A program made the translations under genes and the position numbers. Positions 28,701-36,891 of a stretch of 64,000 nucleotides of DNA are shown piece after piece; position 1 is the stretch's first letter; the number at the start of each line of letters is the position of its first letter. A model generated the notes under the pieces. The model did not search any database and was not told where the DNA came from. It was given only the letters and a program-made list of their open reading frames with translations. The DNA comes from Rubrivivax gelatinosus IL144 (GTDB lineage: Bacteria > Pseudomonadota > Gammaproteobacteria > Burkholderiales > Burkholderiaceae_C): assembly GCF_000284255.1 (NCBI RefSeq), contig NC_017075.1, forward strand, positions 1,860,001-1,924,000, read 5' to 3'.

Positions 28701-28861
28701 AGCGCCGCGTAGCCCAGTTGCTGCGCGCGCTCGACCAGTTCCTCGGGCAGGCTGGCGCCTTGGAGGAAGCTGAAGTTGCTGACGCAGCGCAGCTCGGCGT
28801 ACTGGGGAATCGCGCCGGACCTGCGGCCGCCGTTCTCGGCAGTGACGTGAGGCTCGTCCAT
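25706..28861 (-). CDS. dnaE2: Error-prone DNA polymerase DnaE2
   Basis: This 1051-residue C-family polymerase is the mutagenic translesion polymerase of the ImuA-ImuB-DnaE2 mutasome. The N-terminal PHP-like domain contains ELRCVSNFSFLQGAS and ALTDECSMAGM. The polymerase core carries PPDIDVDFEHERREEVIQY and QGRGSAANSVVCYCLGVTEV, signatures of DnaE-type palms. The C-terminal OB-fold region (RQQPETAHGTMFVSLEDETG) ends the protein. It starts six bases after the imuB stop, so the three genes form one operon. Confidence 0.95.
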   Translation of the reverse strand: MDEPHVTAENGGRRSGAIPQYAELRCVSNFSFLQGASLPEELVERAQQLGYAALALTDECSMAGMVRAHVAAKKIGLKLLVGAQFQVQPGSEPSLPAFHLVALACDLNGYGNLCQFITRLRRRSDKGTYRLAVEDFDAAELADCVVIAATERSAGDEQLLALAGWLLTHFIGRCWLGVELLRQLDDEVWLLRLRQASELSAIPLVATGDVHFHVRSRKPLQDVMTSTRVGKPLTECGSALQPNAERHLRTRLRLAQTYPDKLLAETLVVAARCNFSLDELRYQYPDEVVPSGHSPASYLRQITYEGAGRRWPQGVPAKVQAQIEHELELISDLHYEHYFLTVYDIVAFARSRHILCQGRGSAANSVVCYCLGVTEVDPARMSVLFERFISKERNEPPDIDVDFEHERREEVIQYLYAKYGRERAALTAVAISYRPKSALRDVGKALGFPEAVIDQVAKGHTWWDGINIRTERLVELGLSLQDLAVRQLIQLTGQLIGFPRHLSQHPGGFVLTKGPLSRMVPIENAAMADRTVIEWDKDDIDALGLLKVDVLALGMLTAIRKSLDFIGQRKGWAFGMQDIPSEDPATYDMICKADTVGVFQIESRAQMSMLPRLRPRRFYDLVIEVAIVRPGPIQGGMVHPYLNRRQGKEPVSYPSPELEQALGRTLGVPVFQEQVMQISMLAAGFTPGEADGLRRAMAAWKRKGGLQHYYAKIVDGMTARGYDKAFAEAIFEQIKGFSEYGFPESHAASFALLVYASCWIKCHHPAEFLAAMLNSQPLGFYSPSQLVQDAKRHRVEVRRADVMDSDWDCTLEGDGDPPAVRLGLRMIAGLKLESAKRILQERKAAPFTSAEDLARRAGLEQHEMTLLAGADALMSLAGHRRQQVWEAAALRSTPKLLREAPVDEAYLELPEAPEGEEVVWDYAATGLTLRRHPLAILRPLLAARKLMTAEQLHNLPDGRLVSACGIVTVRQQPETAHGTMFVSLEDETGSVQVIVWRAVKERLRGPLLRARLMAVKGRWQREGDVRNLIAGHVEDLTPLLGRLTTESRDFR

Positions 28862-28867
28862 GGCCGC

Positions 28868-30181
28868 TCACGCGAAGACCCCGTGCAGGTACCAGGCGGT
28901 CTCGTCGTTGGCCAGCCGCTCCTGGTAGATCCACAGCACCCCGGCGTGCTCGCTCAAGGCCACCCAGTAGTCGCGCTGTACGTTGGCGGTGGTCGCGGCT
29001 TCGCCTTCGCCGATGCGGTGCCACCACCCGCCTTCGACTCGGTGCGGGCCGGTCAGCAGCAGCAGCACGCCCTGGTACATCGGCCGGGGGCCGCGGGTGG
29101 CGAGCTTCAGGGGTTCGGGCAACACCCAGCTCGGCTGGGGCATCGCCTTGATGGCCGCGCTCTTGCGCGGCCGGGGTGCGGCAGCCGGCTGCCACATCTG
29201 CATCCATTCGACCCGGTGGTCGTCGACGATCACCGGCCGCAGCACGCGGTCCGGCCCCAACCGGGCGGCGATGCGCTCCAGCACCAGTTGCAGCGACTCC
29301 CCGTCCTGCGCCGGGTCGGGCAGCAGGCTGGCGCTGGCCGCTTGCAGCGGCACGACTTCGTCCGCCCTGAGTTCGAGGTCGCCCACCGGCGCCGCGAGGC
29401 TCACCTTGGCCAGGTGCTCGGCCAGCAGCCGGCACAGGTGCTCGAGGTCGCGCGTCGGCGCCGCGGTCCGGATCGTCAGCTCGCCACCCTCGCCCGCATC
29501 CCGGGACCGCATTGAGTCGTGCGCCCAGCGCAGCGTGTAGGCCGTCGTGCCGCAGTGCCGCGCCGCCAGCCAACCGCAGAGCTGCTGCAGCAAGCGCCTC
29601 GCCCCGAAGAGCAGGGCCGGCGCCGTCTCGACCCGCGACATCAGCTCCAGCCGGGATTCGAAACGCTCGGGCAGCGCGACCCAGGTGTGGACGCAGGGCA
29701 GCAGCCCGTAGGCCTGGTCGATCGCGGCGAGCAATTCCTTGTCGAAGCGGCGGCTGACGCCGCCCCGGGGCAAGCGGCGGATGTCGCCCAGCGTTTTGCA
29801 GCCCAGGCGGGCGAGCGTCGCCTGGTGCGGGCCGACGGCGCTCAGGACGCCCATCGGCAGGCTGTCCAGGAGGTCCGGCAAGGCACGCTTGAAGCCGTTC
29901 TCGACGCCGACGCGGGCCAAGGCCAGGGCGGCGAGGCTGGTGCCGGCCCAGGCCACGGCCTTGACGCCCTGGTCAGCGGCCTCGTGCACGACCTGGTCGC
30001 GCAGCGCCGTCTTGCCGCCGAACAGACGCACGCTGGCCTGCACCTCCATCAGCACCGCTTCGTCGCACACCGTGACCCGGGGCGTGAACTGCAGCGCCCA
30101 GACCGCCAGGCCCTGCAGCGCCTCAGCGGACGGTGGCGTGCCGTCGGGCCGCGAGGGAAGCAACAGGGCTGCCCAGAGCAT
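28868..30181 (-). CDS. imuB: ImuB, Y-family-like mutasome protein
   Basis: This 437-residue DNA-polymerase-Y-like protein begins MLWAALLLPS and contains the Y-family fold motif GVKAVAWAGTSLAALALARVG and an HhH region (RLGCKTLGDIRRLPRGG). ImuB proteins lack polymerase activity and act as the hub that binds the sliding clamp, ImuA and DnaE2. It overlaps imuA by 59 bases and is followed by dnaE2 after 6 bases. Confidence 0.92.
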   Translation of the reverse strand: MLWAALLLPSRPDGTPPSAEALQGLAVWALQFTPRVTVCDEAVLMEVQASVRLFGGKTALRDQVVHEAADQGVKAVAWAGTSLAALALARVGVENGFKRALPDLLDSLPMGVLSAVGPHQATLARLGCKTLGDIRRLPRGGVSRRFDKELLAAIDQAYGLLPCVHTWVALPERFESRLELMSRVETAPALLFGARRLLQQLCGWLAARHCGTTAYTLRWAHDSMRSRDAGEGGELTIRTAAPTRDLEHLCRLLAEHLAKVSLAAPVGDLELRADEVVPLQAASASLLPDPAQDGESLQLVLERIAARLGPDRVLRPVIVDDHRVEWMQMWQPAAAPRPRKSAAIKAMPQPSWVLPEPLKLATRGPRPMYQGVLLLLTGPHRVEGGWWHRIGEGEAATTANVQRDYWVALSEHAGVLWIYQERLANDETAWYLHGVFA

Positions 30182-30968
30182 GAGGGGCCACCTTGGAGGG
30201 GACGTGAAGGAGCCGGCTGGGGTGCCGCAGCCGCGGCGTCAGCACCGCGCCCAGCCCGCCGGGAATCGACGCCAGCTGGATCACGCCGTCGTATGCCGCA
30301 CCGCGGCGTTTGAGCAGCCGCAGCTGCAGTTCCCAGTCCAGCCCGAAGCTGGCCAGCACCCGCAGCGGGGCCGCCGAGGGCTCGTGCTGGGCCGACGAGG
30401 GCCGAAACAGGAAGACTGGACCGTCGCAGGCCGGAGCGCAGACTTGCAGGCGGCGGATCTGTTCCGGGCGGGCCTGCGGCAGCCAGGCGAGCACCGCGCC
30501 GCAGGTACCGGCCTTGACCAGCTGTTCGGTGCACCACAGCCGCTCAGACGGGGCATCGGCCTGGATCCAGACCAAGTGGGCATCGTCCAGGCCTTCGTGG
30601 CGCAGTCCTGGCAGGTGCGGGGTCTTCGGCGGACCGACCACGACCACCGAGCCACCCCGGCCGACGACGGCGCGCAGCGCCGGGCCGAGCAGCCGCCACT
30701 CCAGCACCGAAGGCTGCGGGCACAGCAGCTCGGTCAGCGACCGGCAGGGCCAGCCGCCGCCAGGCAGCTCGCGGTCCAGCGCCTCGAAACCGCTGCCCAG
30801 CACCGGGCCGGCCTGCAGGCCCAGCTCGGTGCCGCGCCACAGCGCCGACTCGACTTCGGGCGGCAGCTCACCCGGCTGCGAACGCCGTGAGCGGGACTGG
30901 ACGGGACGGTTGAAGGCCTGGACCGGCACTTCCCCGTCGCTGCCGGCCCATTCCAGGGCGGCAGTCAT
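30123..30968 (-). CDS. imuA: ImuA, RecA-like mutasome protein
   Basis: A product of 281 residues from the ATG at 30968 (MTAALEWAG) is preferred over the longer frame from 31025, because the latter would start inside and beyond the LexA box. It contains a RecA/SulA-like core: LGSGFEALDRELPGGGWPCRSLTELL, then RGGSVVVVGPPKTPHLPGL. It is the first gene of imuA-imuB-dnaE2, and a LexA box lies 12 bases upstream of the start. Confidence 0.9.
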   Translation of the reverse strand: MTAALEWAGSDGEVPVQAFNRPVQSRSRRSQPGELPPEVESALWRGTELGLQAGPVLGSGFEALDRELPGGGWPCRSLTELLCPQPSVLEWRLLGPALRAVVGRGGSVVVVGPPKTPHLPGLRHEGLDDAHLVWIQADAPSERLWCTEQLVKAGTCGAVLAWLPQARPEQIRRLQVCAPACDGPVFLFRPSSAQHEPSAAPLRVLASFGLDWELQLRLLKRRGAAYDGVIQLASIPGGLGAVLTPRLRHPSRLLHVPSKVAPHALGSPVASLAARRHATVR

Positions 30969-30979
30969 GTGGACTCCGG

Positions 30980-30999
30980 TACTGTATGGATAGCCAGTA
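30980..30999. promoter_or_regulatory. LexA (SOS) box
   Basis: TACTG, ten bases, CAGTA: a complete match to the outer positions of the gamma/betaproteobacterial SOS box. It lies between imuA (minus) and the SRAP gene (plus). LexA repression would hold the imu operon off until DNA damage, and the same box could also affect the divergent gene 97 bases away. Confidence 0.85.
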
Positions 31000-31095
31000 T
31001 GCCACCAGGAAATCCGGGATGCCAACGGGGCTGGGGCGCGGGCGTTCCGTACACTGCACCGGACCGCGGGCGTCGGTCGAAGGGAAGGCTCAGCG

Positions 31096-32055
31096 ATGTG
31101 CTACAGCGCCATGGTCGTGGCCGACTACATCCGCTACACGCGGGACTACGGCGTCGAGCTGTCGATCCAGGACTTCTACGAGCTGTTCCACCGTCGTCAT
31201 GCCGACCCCAGGATCAAGATCCCGAAGGCGATGGAACTCGGCTTCGCGGGGAACGAGGCGGCCGCGGGACAGCAGATCAACGCCCTAATCGCCGCGTTCA
31301 ACGCCGAGCAGACGATCAAGCTCGAGCAGGAGTTGTTCAAGCAGCGCAAGCGGCTCGCCGACGCCCAGAGGAGTCTGGCGGCCAAGGTGACTAAGACTGC
31401 CGCGGACAGCGAGCGCATCGCCAGCGACAAGGTGCGCTGGGCGCTGGCCAAGCTGGCGGACCTGCGGCGGACCACCCTGGAAGACCGCGACGCCCGCATC
31501 TTCCCCGGGCACTACGCGCCTGTGATCGTGATCGAGGGCGGGCGCCGCGTTTTGAAGCCGATGCGTTACCAGTGCCGGCCGGCGGGCAAGCCGGCGTTCT
31601 ACGACCAGAAGTACCCGGGGACCTACAACGCCCGCCGAGACAACCTGGGCGGGTTCTGGAAGGACCTGTTCGGCTACTCGCACGGTCTCATGCTGGTCAA
31701 CGCGTTCTTCGAGAACGTCGATGCGCACAAGGTCCAGGGCCGAGAGCTGGCTGAAGGCGAGAAGCCGACCAACGTGGTACTGGAGTTCCGGCCCCAACCG
31801 GTGCAGGACATGCTGGTGGCGTGCCTGTGGTCGCGCTGGTCGGCGCCGGGCGAGCCGGAGCTGCTGTCCTTCGCGGCGATCACCGACGAGCCGCCGCCCG
31901 AGGTGGCGGCCGCCGGCCACGACCGCTGCATCGTGCCGATCCGACCCGAGCACATCGACGCTTGGCTCAGTCCGGACCCGAAGAACCTGAAAGCGCAGTT
32001 CGAGATCCTGGACGACCGGGCACGGCCGTACTACGAGCATCGGCTGGCGGCGTAG
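31096..32055 (+). CDS. SOS-response-associated peptidase (SRAP/HMCES-like)
   Basis: This 319-residue protein begins MCYSAM, giving the Cys2 that becomes N-terminal and links covalently to abasic sites in SRAP/YedK/HMCES proteins. The conserved late segment HDRCIVPIRPEHIDAWLSP is present. It is longer than YedK because of a charged helical insertion at about 70-115. AGGGAAGG lies 7 bases before the ATG. It is divergent from the SOS-controlled imu operon and probably shares its damage-response role. Confidence 0.88.
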   Translation: MCYSAMVVADYIRYTRDYGVELSIQDFYELFHRRHADPRIKIPKAMELGFAGNEAAAGQQINALIAAFNAEQTIKLEQELFKQRKRLADAQRSLAAKVTKTAADSERIASDKVRWALAKLADLRRTTLEDRDARIFPGHYAPVIVIEGGRRVLKPMRYQCRPAGKPAFYDQKYPGTYNARRDNLGGFWKDLFGYSHGLMLVNAFFENVDAHKVQGRELAEGEKPTNVVLEFRPQPVQDMLVACLWSRWSAPGEPELLSFAAITDEPPPEVAAAGHDRCIVPIRPEHIDAWLSPDPKNLKAQFEILDDRARPYYEHRLAA

Positions 32056-32198
32056 CGCGACACCCTCATGATCCGATACGAGAAGGACTTTGAGCGCTTC
32101 GTGCCACTCCACGGGATCGGGTCACACACCGATGCCCGGGCGTCCCATCGCGGCGAGCCGGATCCGCGGACGCCGACCTTGCCCTGAACCTCAAGACC

Positions 32199-32771
32199 AT
32201 GGCCGCCACTCACAGCCCTGCCGCCGAGCGCAACCGCGGCCCGATCTTGGCCGAACTGCAGCGCGTGCTGCCGAGTACCGGGCTGCTCCTGGAGATCGAC
32301 AGCGGCAGCGGGCAGCATGCGGCTTTCTGCAGCGAGGGCCTGCCGGGCTGGCAGTGGCAGCCGACCGAAGCCGACGCCGCCGCGCTGGACTCGATTGCGG
32401 CCTGGTGCGCAGGCTTGCCGAGGGTCAGGCAGCCGCTGCTGCTGGATGTGCGCCAGCCCGTCTGGCCATGTCCCGAGCCGGTGGACGCAATCCTCTGCGC
32501 CAACCTGCTGCACATCGCGCCGTGGGCGTGCTGTGCGGCGCTGATGCGGGGCGCGGCCCTCTTGGAAGACGGTCTTCCGACCGCTCCGGGCAACTTGGCT
32601 TTCGACGCCGATCTGAAGCGGCGCAATGCCGAGTGGGGGATCAGGCGGCGGGAGGCCGTGGAGGCAGAGGCGCGGACGGTAGGACTGGCGCTGCACGAGC
32701 GCGTGGTGATGCCGGCAAACAATCTCCTACTGGTGTTCGGACGCGGAGGGGACCCCATCCCGAGGGACTGA
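32199..32771 (+). CDS. DUF938 SAM-methyltransferase-like protein, internally shortened
   Basis: This 190-residue protein has the DUF938 start (AAERNRGPILAEL) and a glycine motif I (LLEIDSGSGQHA, with Asp where Ala is usual). ILCANLLHIAPW and DGLPTAPGNLAFDADLKRRN are also recognisable. Between CAALMRGAA and LLEDG the strand-turn segment normally present (a region like HL-PGG-L-YGPF) is missing, suggesting a deletion of about 15 residues that keeps frame. It may therefore be impaired. Confidence 0.7.
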   Translation: MAATHSPAAERNRGPILAELQRVLPSTGLLLEIDSGSGQHAAFCSEGLPGWQWQPTEADAAALDSIAAWCAGLPRVRQPLLLDVRQPVWPCPEPVDAILCANLLHIAPWACCAALMRGAALLEDGLPTAPGNLAFDADLKRRNAEWGIRRREAVEAEARTVGLALHERVVMPANNLLLVFGRGGDPIPRD

Positions 32772-32810
32772 ATTGCAGTGGGAGCTGTCCGAGGCCTCAG
32801 GTTGTCATCG

Positions 32811-32963
32811 TCACGATGACCGCCGCCTTGCAGTCATCCGCTGCAGCACAGGCGCATCGGACTGAGGGACCGGAGTCCGGCGTGCTGCGGACATCGCCGG
32901 TGCCGAGTCGACGCATGTTCCCGAACGACCGCTTTCCGACCGCCTGAACTGGCGGTCTCGACC
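32811..32963. repeat. Dispersed intergenic repeat, copy 1
   Basis: About 150 bp that recurs in inverted orientation at 41030-41184, with many shared blocks, for example TCACGATGACCGCCG near the start and CCGCCTGAACTGGCGGT near the end. The end forms a hairpin GACCGCC-TGAACT-GGCGGTC (32938-32957). It is non-coding and lies between the DUF938 gene and gajB. Confidence 0.7.
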
Positions 32964-33070
32964 CAGAGCAGTCGATCGCGGCTCCAGATGGGCAGCTCGA
33001 AACTTGACGTTCGGGGCTGGCGTAGGCCAGCGCCAGCTTCCATCGCACAGCTGACTTCCGGAACATATAG

Positions 33071-34780
33071 CTAAAGAAACTGGCACCCGTCTCTCTGGGG
33101 CGTCACGATCGTCGTGCGCCGGATGGCCCGCGTGACCGCGACGCGCAGCGCCAGCCGCGACTGCGCGATGCGCCTTGCGTCGGCGTTCGCAGCCACGATC
33201 CGCCCGGAGTAGGTGCCCTCATAGATCACGACCTCGTCAAACTCCTTCCCCTTGGCCTTGTGGATGGTCATCAGGTGCAGCCCGCGCCACTCCTTCTGCG
33301 CGACGACGAAATGCTCCTGGAGCAGGGCGTCGCGAAGCGCCTCCTCTGCACCGAGATAGTCACCCTGCGTCCTCCACATCTCGCTAAGCGCTGTGCGCAG
33401 CGCAGAGCCCCTGTGCAGCAGGCGGAGAAAGCGAGCGTCCTCGGCCACGCGGGCCACTTGGGGCGCGGCCGAAGCGGCGATCAGCGCGCGCACGGCGGAC
33501 CAATCTTCCTCGGGGTTCCCTGAGAGGCAGAGATCCGCGCGTTCCGCCGCAATCCTCTGGCACTCCATGACGACGAGCTTCCTGTTCTTGCCTCGGATCT
33601 TTCCAGTCGACATATATGCGCCGATGGCGCCAGCGAGGTCCATCTCCACCTGCGCCGGAGCCTTGTTTCCACCACGGCCACGGATGTGGGTGTGCAGCGT
33701 GGCGACTAGGCGTGACGCCAGCGCCGCGATGTCGCCGCCTTCCAGCAACACTGCGATGACGTTCGCCGCCAGAGACGGCGACTCCGCGTCCATCGCAACG
33801 TCATGCCGAAGTGCAGGCAGGCCATCCAGGTCAGACGACAGGTACTGCGAGAACTGCAGCATGAACGCCTTCGACGGCACGAGGACGGACACCGATGTGT
33901 TTGGCTGGTCGCGCAGACGCCGCAGCGCGGCGAGAACCTCCGCCTTCGCCCGAAAGTGCGGGCTCTGGTTCCTGCGGAAGCCATAGCGCACGATCTTCAC
34001 GTGCGTGTACCGTCTGCCGCGGTTCCGATCGGTCAACAGGTCGTTGCCGAAGGCGGCTATGTCCGTTCCGTTGCTGCGGTGGTTCTCGCCCGAGAAATCG
34101 AAGCTCCCCGGTTGGAACGCCTCGACGAACTCACCCAGGCGGCGGGGATCGGCACCGCGGAACTCGTAGATCCGCTGGTCGGGGTCTCCGAGCGCGATTA
34201 GGCGGCTATGCCGACCCAGCTGACGGATCATCGCCCATTCGTCGGCGTTTGTGTCCTGGAACTCGTCCAGGATGACCATGGGATAGGCGTCGCAGTAGAT
34301 GCCCGCCAACCGGGCGCTGCGCTGGAAGAGCTGCGCGACCAGCCGCGCGAACAGGTCGAAGTGCAGCCGCCCCTCCTGCTCGAATAGACGAAGCATCTCC
34401 TGCTCGCGGACGCTTGCGTCCACGTCCGCAAAGTGGGCCGCGGCCTCCGGCGGCGGCAGAAGGGTGATGGACCTCGCGGTGTTCAACAGATAGCCGTGGC
34501 TGCGCAGGATGCTCCATGCGAACCCGTGGTACGTGTTGATCTCGAGGCGCTTGAGTTTTTCCGGCGAGATGAGCTCGGCCGCCTTCTCGAGGATTCGCGC
34601 GACCGTTGGCCTTGCAAAGCTCAGGAACAGCACCTTTTGGCCTGGGTTCAACGCTCCGTGGGCAACCTGCTGCTGGGCTTTGACGAGCGCCACGTGAGTC
34701 TTGCCGGCGCCCGGGCCAGCTAGGGCCAATGCATGTCCGGGGCAGCCCAGGAAGGCGAGCTTCTGCGGACTCCAGACCAT
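33071..34780 (-). CDS. gajB: GajB, UvrD-like helicase of Gabija
   Basis: This 569-residue superfamily 1 helicase has Walker A ALAGPGAGKTHVAL near residue 20, motif II VILDEFQDTNADEW, motif III ALGDPDQRIYEFRGAD, and C-terminal motifs MTIHKAKGKEFDEVVIYEG and RVAVTRAIRRTTIV. It starts 5 bases after the stop of the OLD-type nuclease gene, the gajA-gajB order. In Gabija, GajB senses DNA ends and modulates the GajA nuclease. Confidence 0.85.
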   Translation of the reverse strand: MVWSPQKLAFLGCPGHALALAGPGAGKTHVALVKAQQQVAHGALNPGQKVLFLSFARPTVARILEKAAELISPEKLKRLEINTYHGFAWSILRSHGYLLNTARSITLLPPPEAAAHFADVDASVREQEMLRLFEQEGRLHFDLFARLVAQLFQRSARLAGIYCDAYPMVILDEFQDTNADEWAMIRQLGRHSRLIALGDPDQRIYEFRGADPRRLGEFVEAFQPGSFDFSGENHRSNGTDIAAFGNDLLTDRNRGRRYTHVKIVRYGFRRNQSPHFRAKAEVLAALRRLRDQPNTSVSVLVPSKAFMLQFSQYLSSDLDGLPALRHDVAMDAESPSLAANVIAVLLEGGDIAALASRLVATLHTHIRGRGGNKAPAQVEMDLAGAIGAYMSTGKIRGKNRKLVVMECQRIAAERADLCLSGNPEEDWSAVRALIAASAAPQVARVAEDARFLRLLHRGSALRTALSEMWRTQGDYLGAEEALRDALLQEHFVVAQKEWRGLHLMTIHKAKGKEFDEVVIYEGTYSGRIVAANADARRIAQSRLALRVAVTRAIRRTTIVTPQRDGCQFL

Positions 34781-34785
34781 GGACT

Positions 34786-36603
34786 TCAGGCCGCTGCGGC
34801 TTCTGCTGGGGGCGCAGGCGGCGGAGCCGGAGACGGAGGCGGTGCAGGCGGCAGAGGCTCCACGACCCGGAAGACTCCGTGCAGGCAGCTTGAGATGTAT
34901 TCAGGCATCTCCTGCCAGCCCGCGCAGGACGCCAGCAAGTCGGCCGCTTGGCCGCTGCCCTTGCCCCAGGCGAAGTACTGCGACAGCGCGTTGGCTATCG
35001 AAGCACTATCGGAGTCTGCCCTCGGTGTGACGGGGATCAAGTGCTGCGGCCAGTCGCCGTCGGCAACCACGCCCAGCGCGTAGCGCCGGATCGCGTTCTC
35101 GCTAGTACCCTGCAACACCAGCGACTCGAATCCCTTCATATGCGATTCGTACGGGTAGTCGACAGCGGCACGGATAAGGGCAAGCTGTGTCTCGTCCTGC
35201 TTGTCGAACACAGCAAAGACGGTCTTGCCCAGCCCCCTAAAGAAGTTGCCTAGCGGCGCGACTTGGGAGTCCGACTTGGCGTCGATGATCGCCACGCCGA
35301 GCGCCTCGAGCGACTTGAAATACTGGGGATCGGTCTGGCTGAGTCTGCGCGCGGCGGTCGGCAGCGCGTCGTACTCCGTGCGGCCCTCGACGATGAGGAC
35401 GTACTTGGCGAGCAGAGCCTCGCAGAAGCGCGCCCGGAACTCCGCCTTGTAGGTCTTCGGCTTAATCGTGGGCGGCAGGCTGGCAGGGACGGAGGTCAGC
35501 ACGCCACTCACGCGCTTCAGCACTTTGATCTGAGCGGGTTCGAACTCCTCGAGCACGAATGGAGAGTGCGACGTAAAGAGGGCCTGTGCGGACTTCTCGC
35601 GCACGCTGTTGACGATGCGCTTCTGAGTATGCGGAGGCAGCGCCGTCTCTGGCTCCTCCATGGCGAAGATGACGTTCTGCTTGAGTTCGGCAATGATGGA
35701 CAACAGCGCAAGCACCAGTGTGTTGATAGTGCCGGTGCCCTGATGCTGGTACGGAGCGGCGTAGCTGCTGCCGTCAGGGCGCTTCACGCCGGTACCCATG
35801 AATACTGTAAGCGTGCGACGCAGGGTCTCGCGGGTGAGATCCGAGACGCGCATGTGCGGATCCTCGGCCCAGTCAGACGGAACGAACTTCTTGATCGAGG
35901 CCTGCACCGCGGCCAGTAACGTGGTGACGCCGAGTTCGGGTTTCTCGGCGACCGGTAGGGTGCGCAGAGACACTAGCAGTTCCTCCCACATCTTCAGACG
36001 CGACTCTTGAAGGCGCAGGATTACGTCAAGCAGCGACCCCCGTTCCAGACTGAGTGCGCGCGAGCCGGTACGTACCGTTCGCAGGTAGAGAAATCCGCAC
36101 TTGCGCTTGTCGGAGGCGCGAAACGTCGGGTACTCGCCGGCGCCAATTGGGGCGGGCAGGGCGAAGAACGTGTTGCCAAGGAAGTCGTCTTCTTCAGCGT
36201 CGTACGCGCCGCGAAAGAACACGCGCAGCGCAGGCCCAACACCTGCAGCATCAGTTCCTTCGACGGGCGGGCCGGCTAGCAGCACCTTCGCGTTCGTATC
36301 CCACCATTCGATGTGTTCACGAAAGTGCCGGAGCTGCTCATCGTTAAGGTCCGCAACGATGACTTCGACCGACAGTGGGATCGCCTGGCCGTCAGCGGTT
36401 AGGTATTGGCCGGCGTAGAAGTCGTGCTCGTCGACGACGGGACGGCGTGAGAGTCGCTCCGGGCCCAACACGAGGTCGATCGCCTCAAGCAGCGTGGACT
36501 TGCCAGCGTTGTTGTCTCCGACGAGCACGCTGTGGCCGTCGAAGTGGACAGTACCCTCCGCAATCCCTCGAAAGTTCGCGACCTTGATCTGAACGATCTT
36601 CAC
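34786..36603 (-). CDS. gajA: GajA, OLD-family ATPase-Toprim endonuclease
   Basis: This 605-residue OLD-like nuclease has Walker A VLVGDNNAGKST near 27-38, a signature-like GTGTINTLVLALL, and Walker B IFAMEEPETALPP. Toprim motifs follow: VLIVEGRTEYDAL, IIDAKSD and FAVFDKQDE. This is the GajA plan of ABC ATPase plus Toprim. An unusual C-terminal tail of about 25 residues is nearly all Pro and Ala. It is the first gene of the pair on the minus strand. A lone class 2 OLD/UvrD pair that is not Gabija is the alternative. Confidence 0.85.
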   Translation of the reverse strand: MKIVQIKVANFRGIAEGTVHFDGHSVLVGDNNAGKSTLLEAIDLVLGPERLSRRPVVDEHDFYAGQYLTADGQAIPLSVEVIVADLNDEQLRHFREHIEWWDTNAKVLLAGPPVEGTDAAGVGPALRVFFRGAYDAEEDDFLGNTFFALPAPIGAGEYPTFRASDKRKCGFLYLRTVRTGSRALSLERGSLLDVILRLQESRLKMWEELLVSLRTLPVAEKPELGVTTLLAAVQASIKKFVPSDWAEDPHMRVSDLTRETLRRTLTVFMGTGVKRPDGSSYAAPYQHQGTGTINTLVLALLSIIAELKQNVIFAMEEPETALPPHTQKRIVNSVREKSAQALFTSHSPFVLEEFEPAQIKVLKRVSGVLTSVPASLPPTIKPKTYKAEFRARFCEALLAKYVLIVEGRTEYDALPTAARRLSQTDPQYFKSLEALGVAIIDAKSDSQVAPLGNFFRGLGKTVFAVFDKQDETQLALIRAAVDYPYESHMKGFESLVLQGTSENAIRRYALGVVADGDWPQHLIPVTPRADSDSASIANALSQYFAWGKGSGQAADLLASCAGWQEMPEYISSCLHGVFRVVEPLPPAPPPSPAPPPAPPAEAAAA

Positions 36604-36891
36604 GAAGCCTCCCTCGCCTGCGGCTTGTTATCGCGGCCGCTTTCGCATGATTGTGAACCGGTCGAGTTTCCTCGCGACACTGGATCGAGATGGCGCGGTT
36701 GCTGCAGCGGTTGCAGTCGTAGCTGGCGATCCTGCCATAAGGGAGCCCAGAAGATTCGCTGCCGCAAAGCGGCCGTCGGCGGCTGGCAGCTCGTGGCCGG
36801 GACCGTCCGGACGGCGCGGCACCCGTAAGCCGCCGATCGCCCCTCACCAGTCCGCCGGACTTGGCGTCGCGGCGATAGGCTCCGGACGCAG
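36604..36891. other. Intergenic stretch, nothing recognised
   Basis: Upstream region of gajA and downstream of the broken recombinase. No obvious promoter or RNA gene was recognised. Confidence 0.4.

Noticed and set aside
27347..29515. 722-residue plus-strand open frame
   Set aside because: It lies antisense to dnaE2 and imuB; its translation is Gln/His/Arg-rich low complexity, typical of a shadow in GC-rich DNA.
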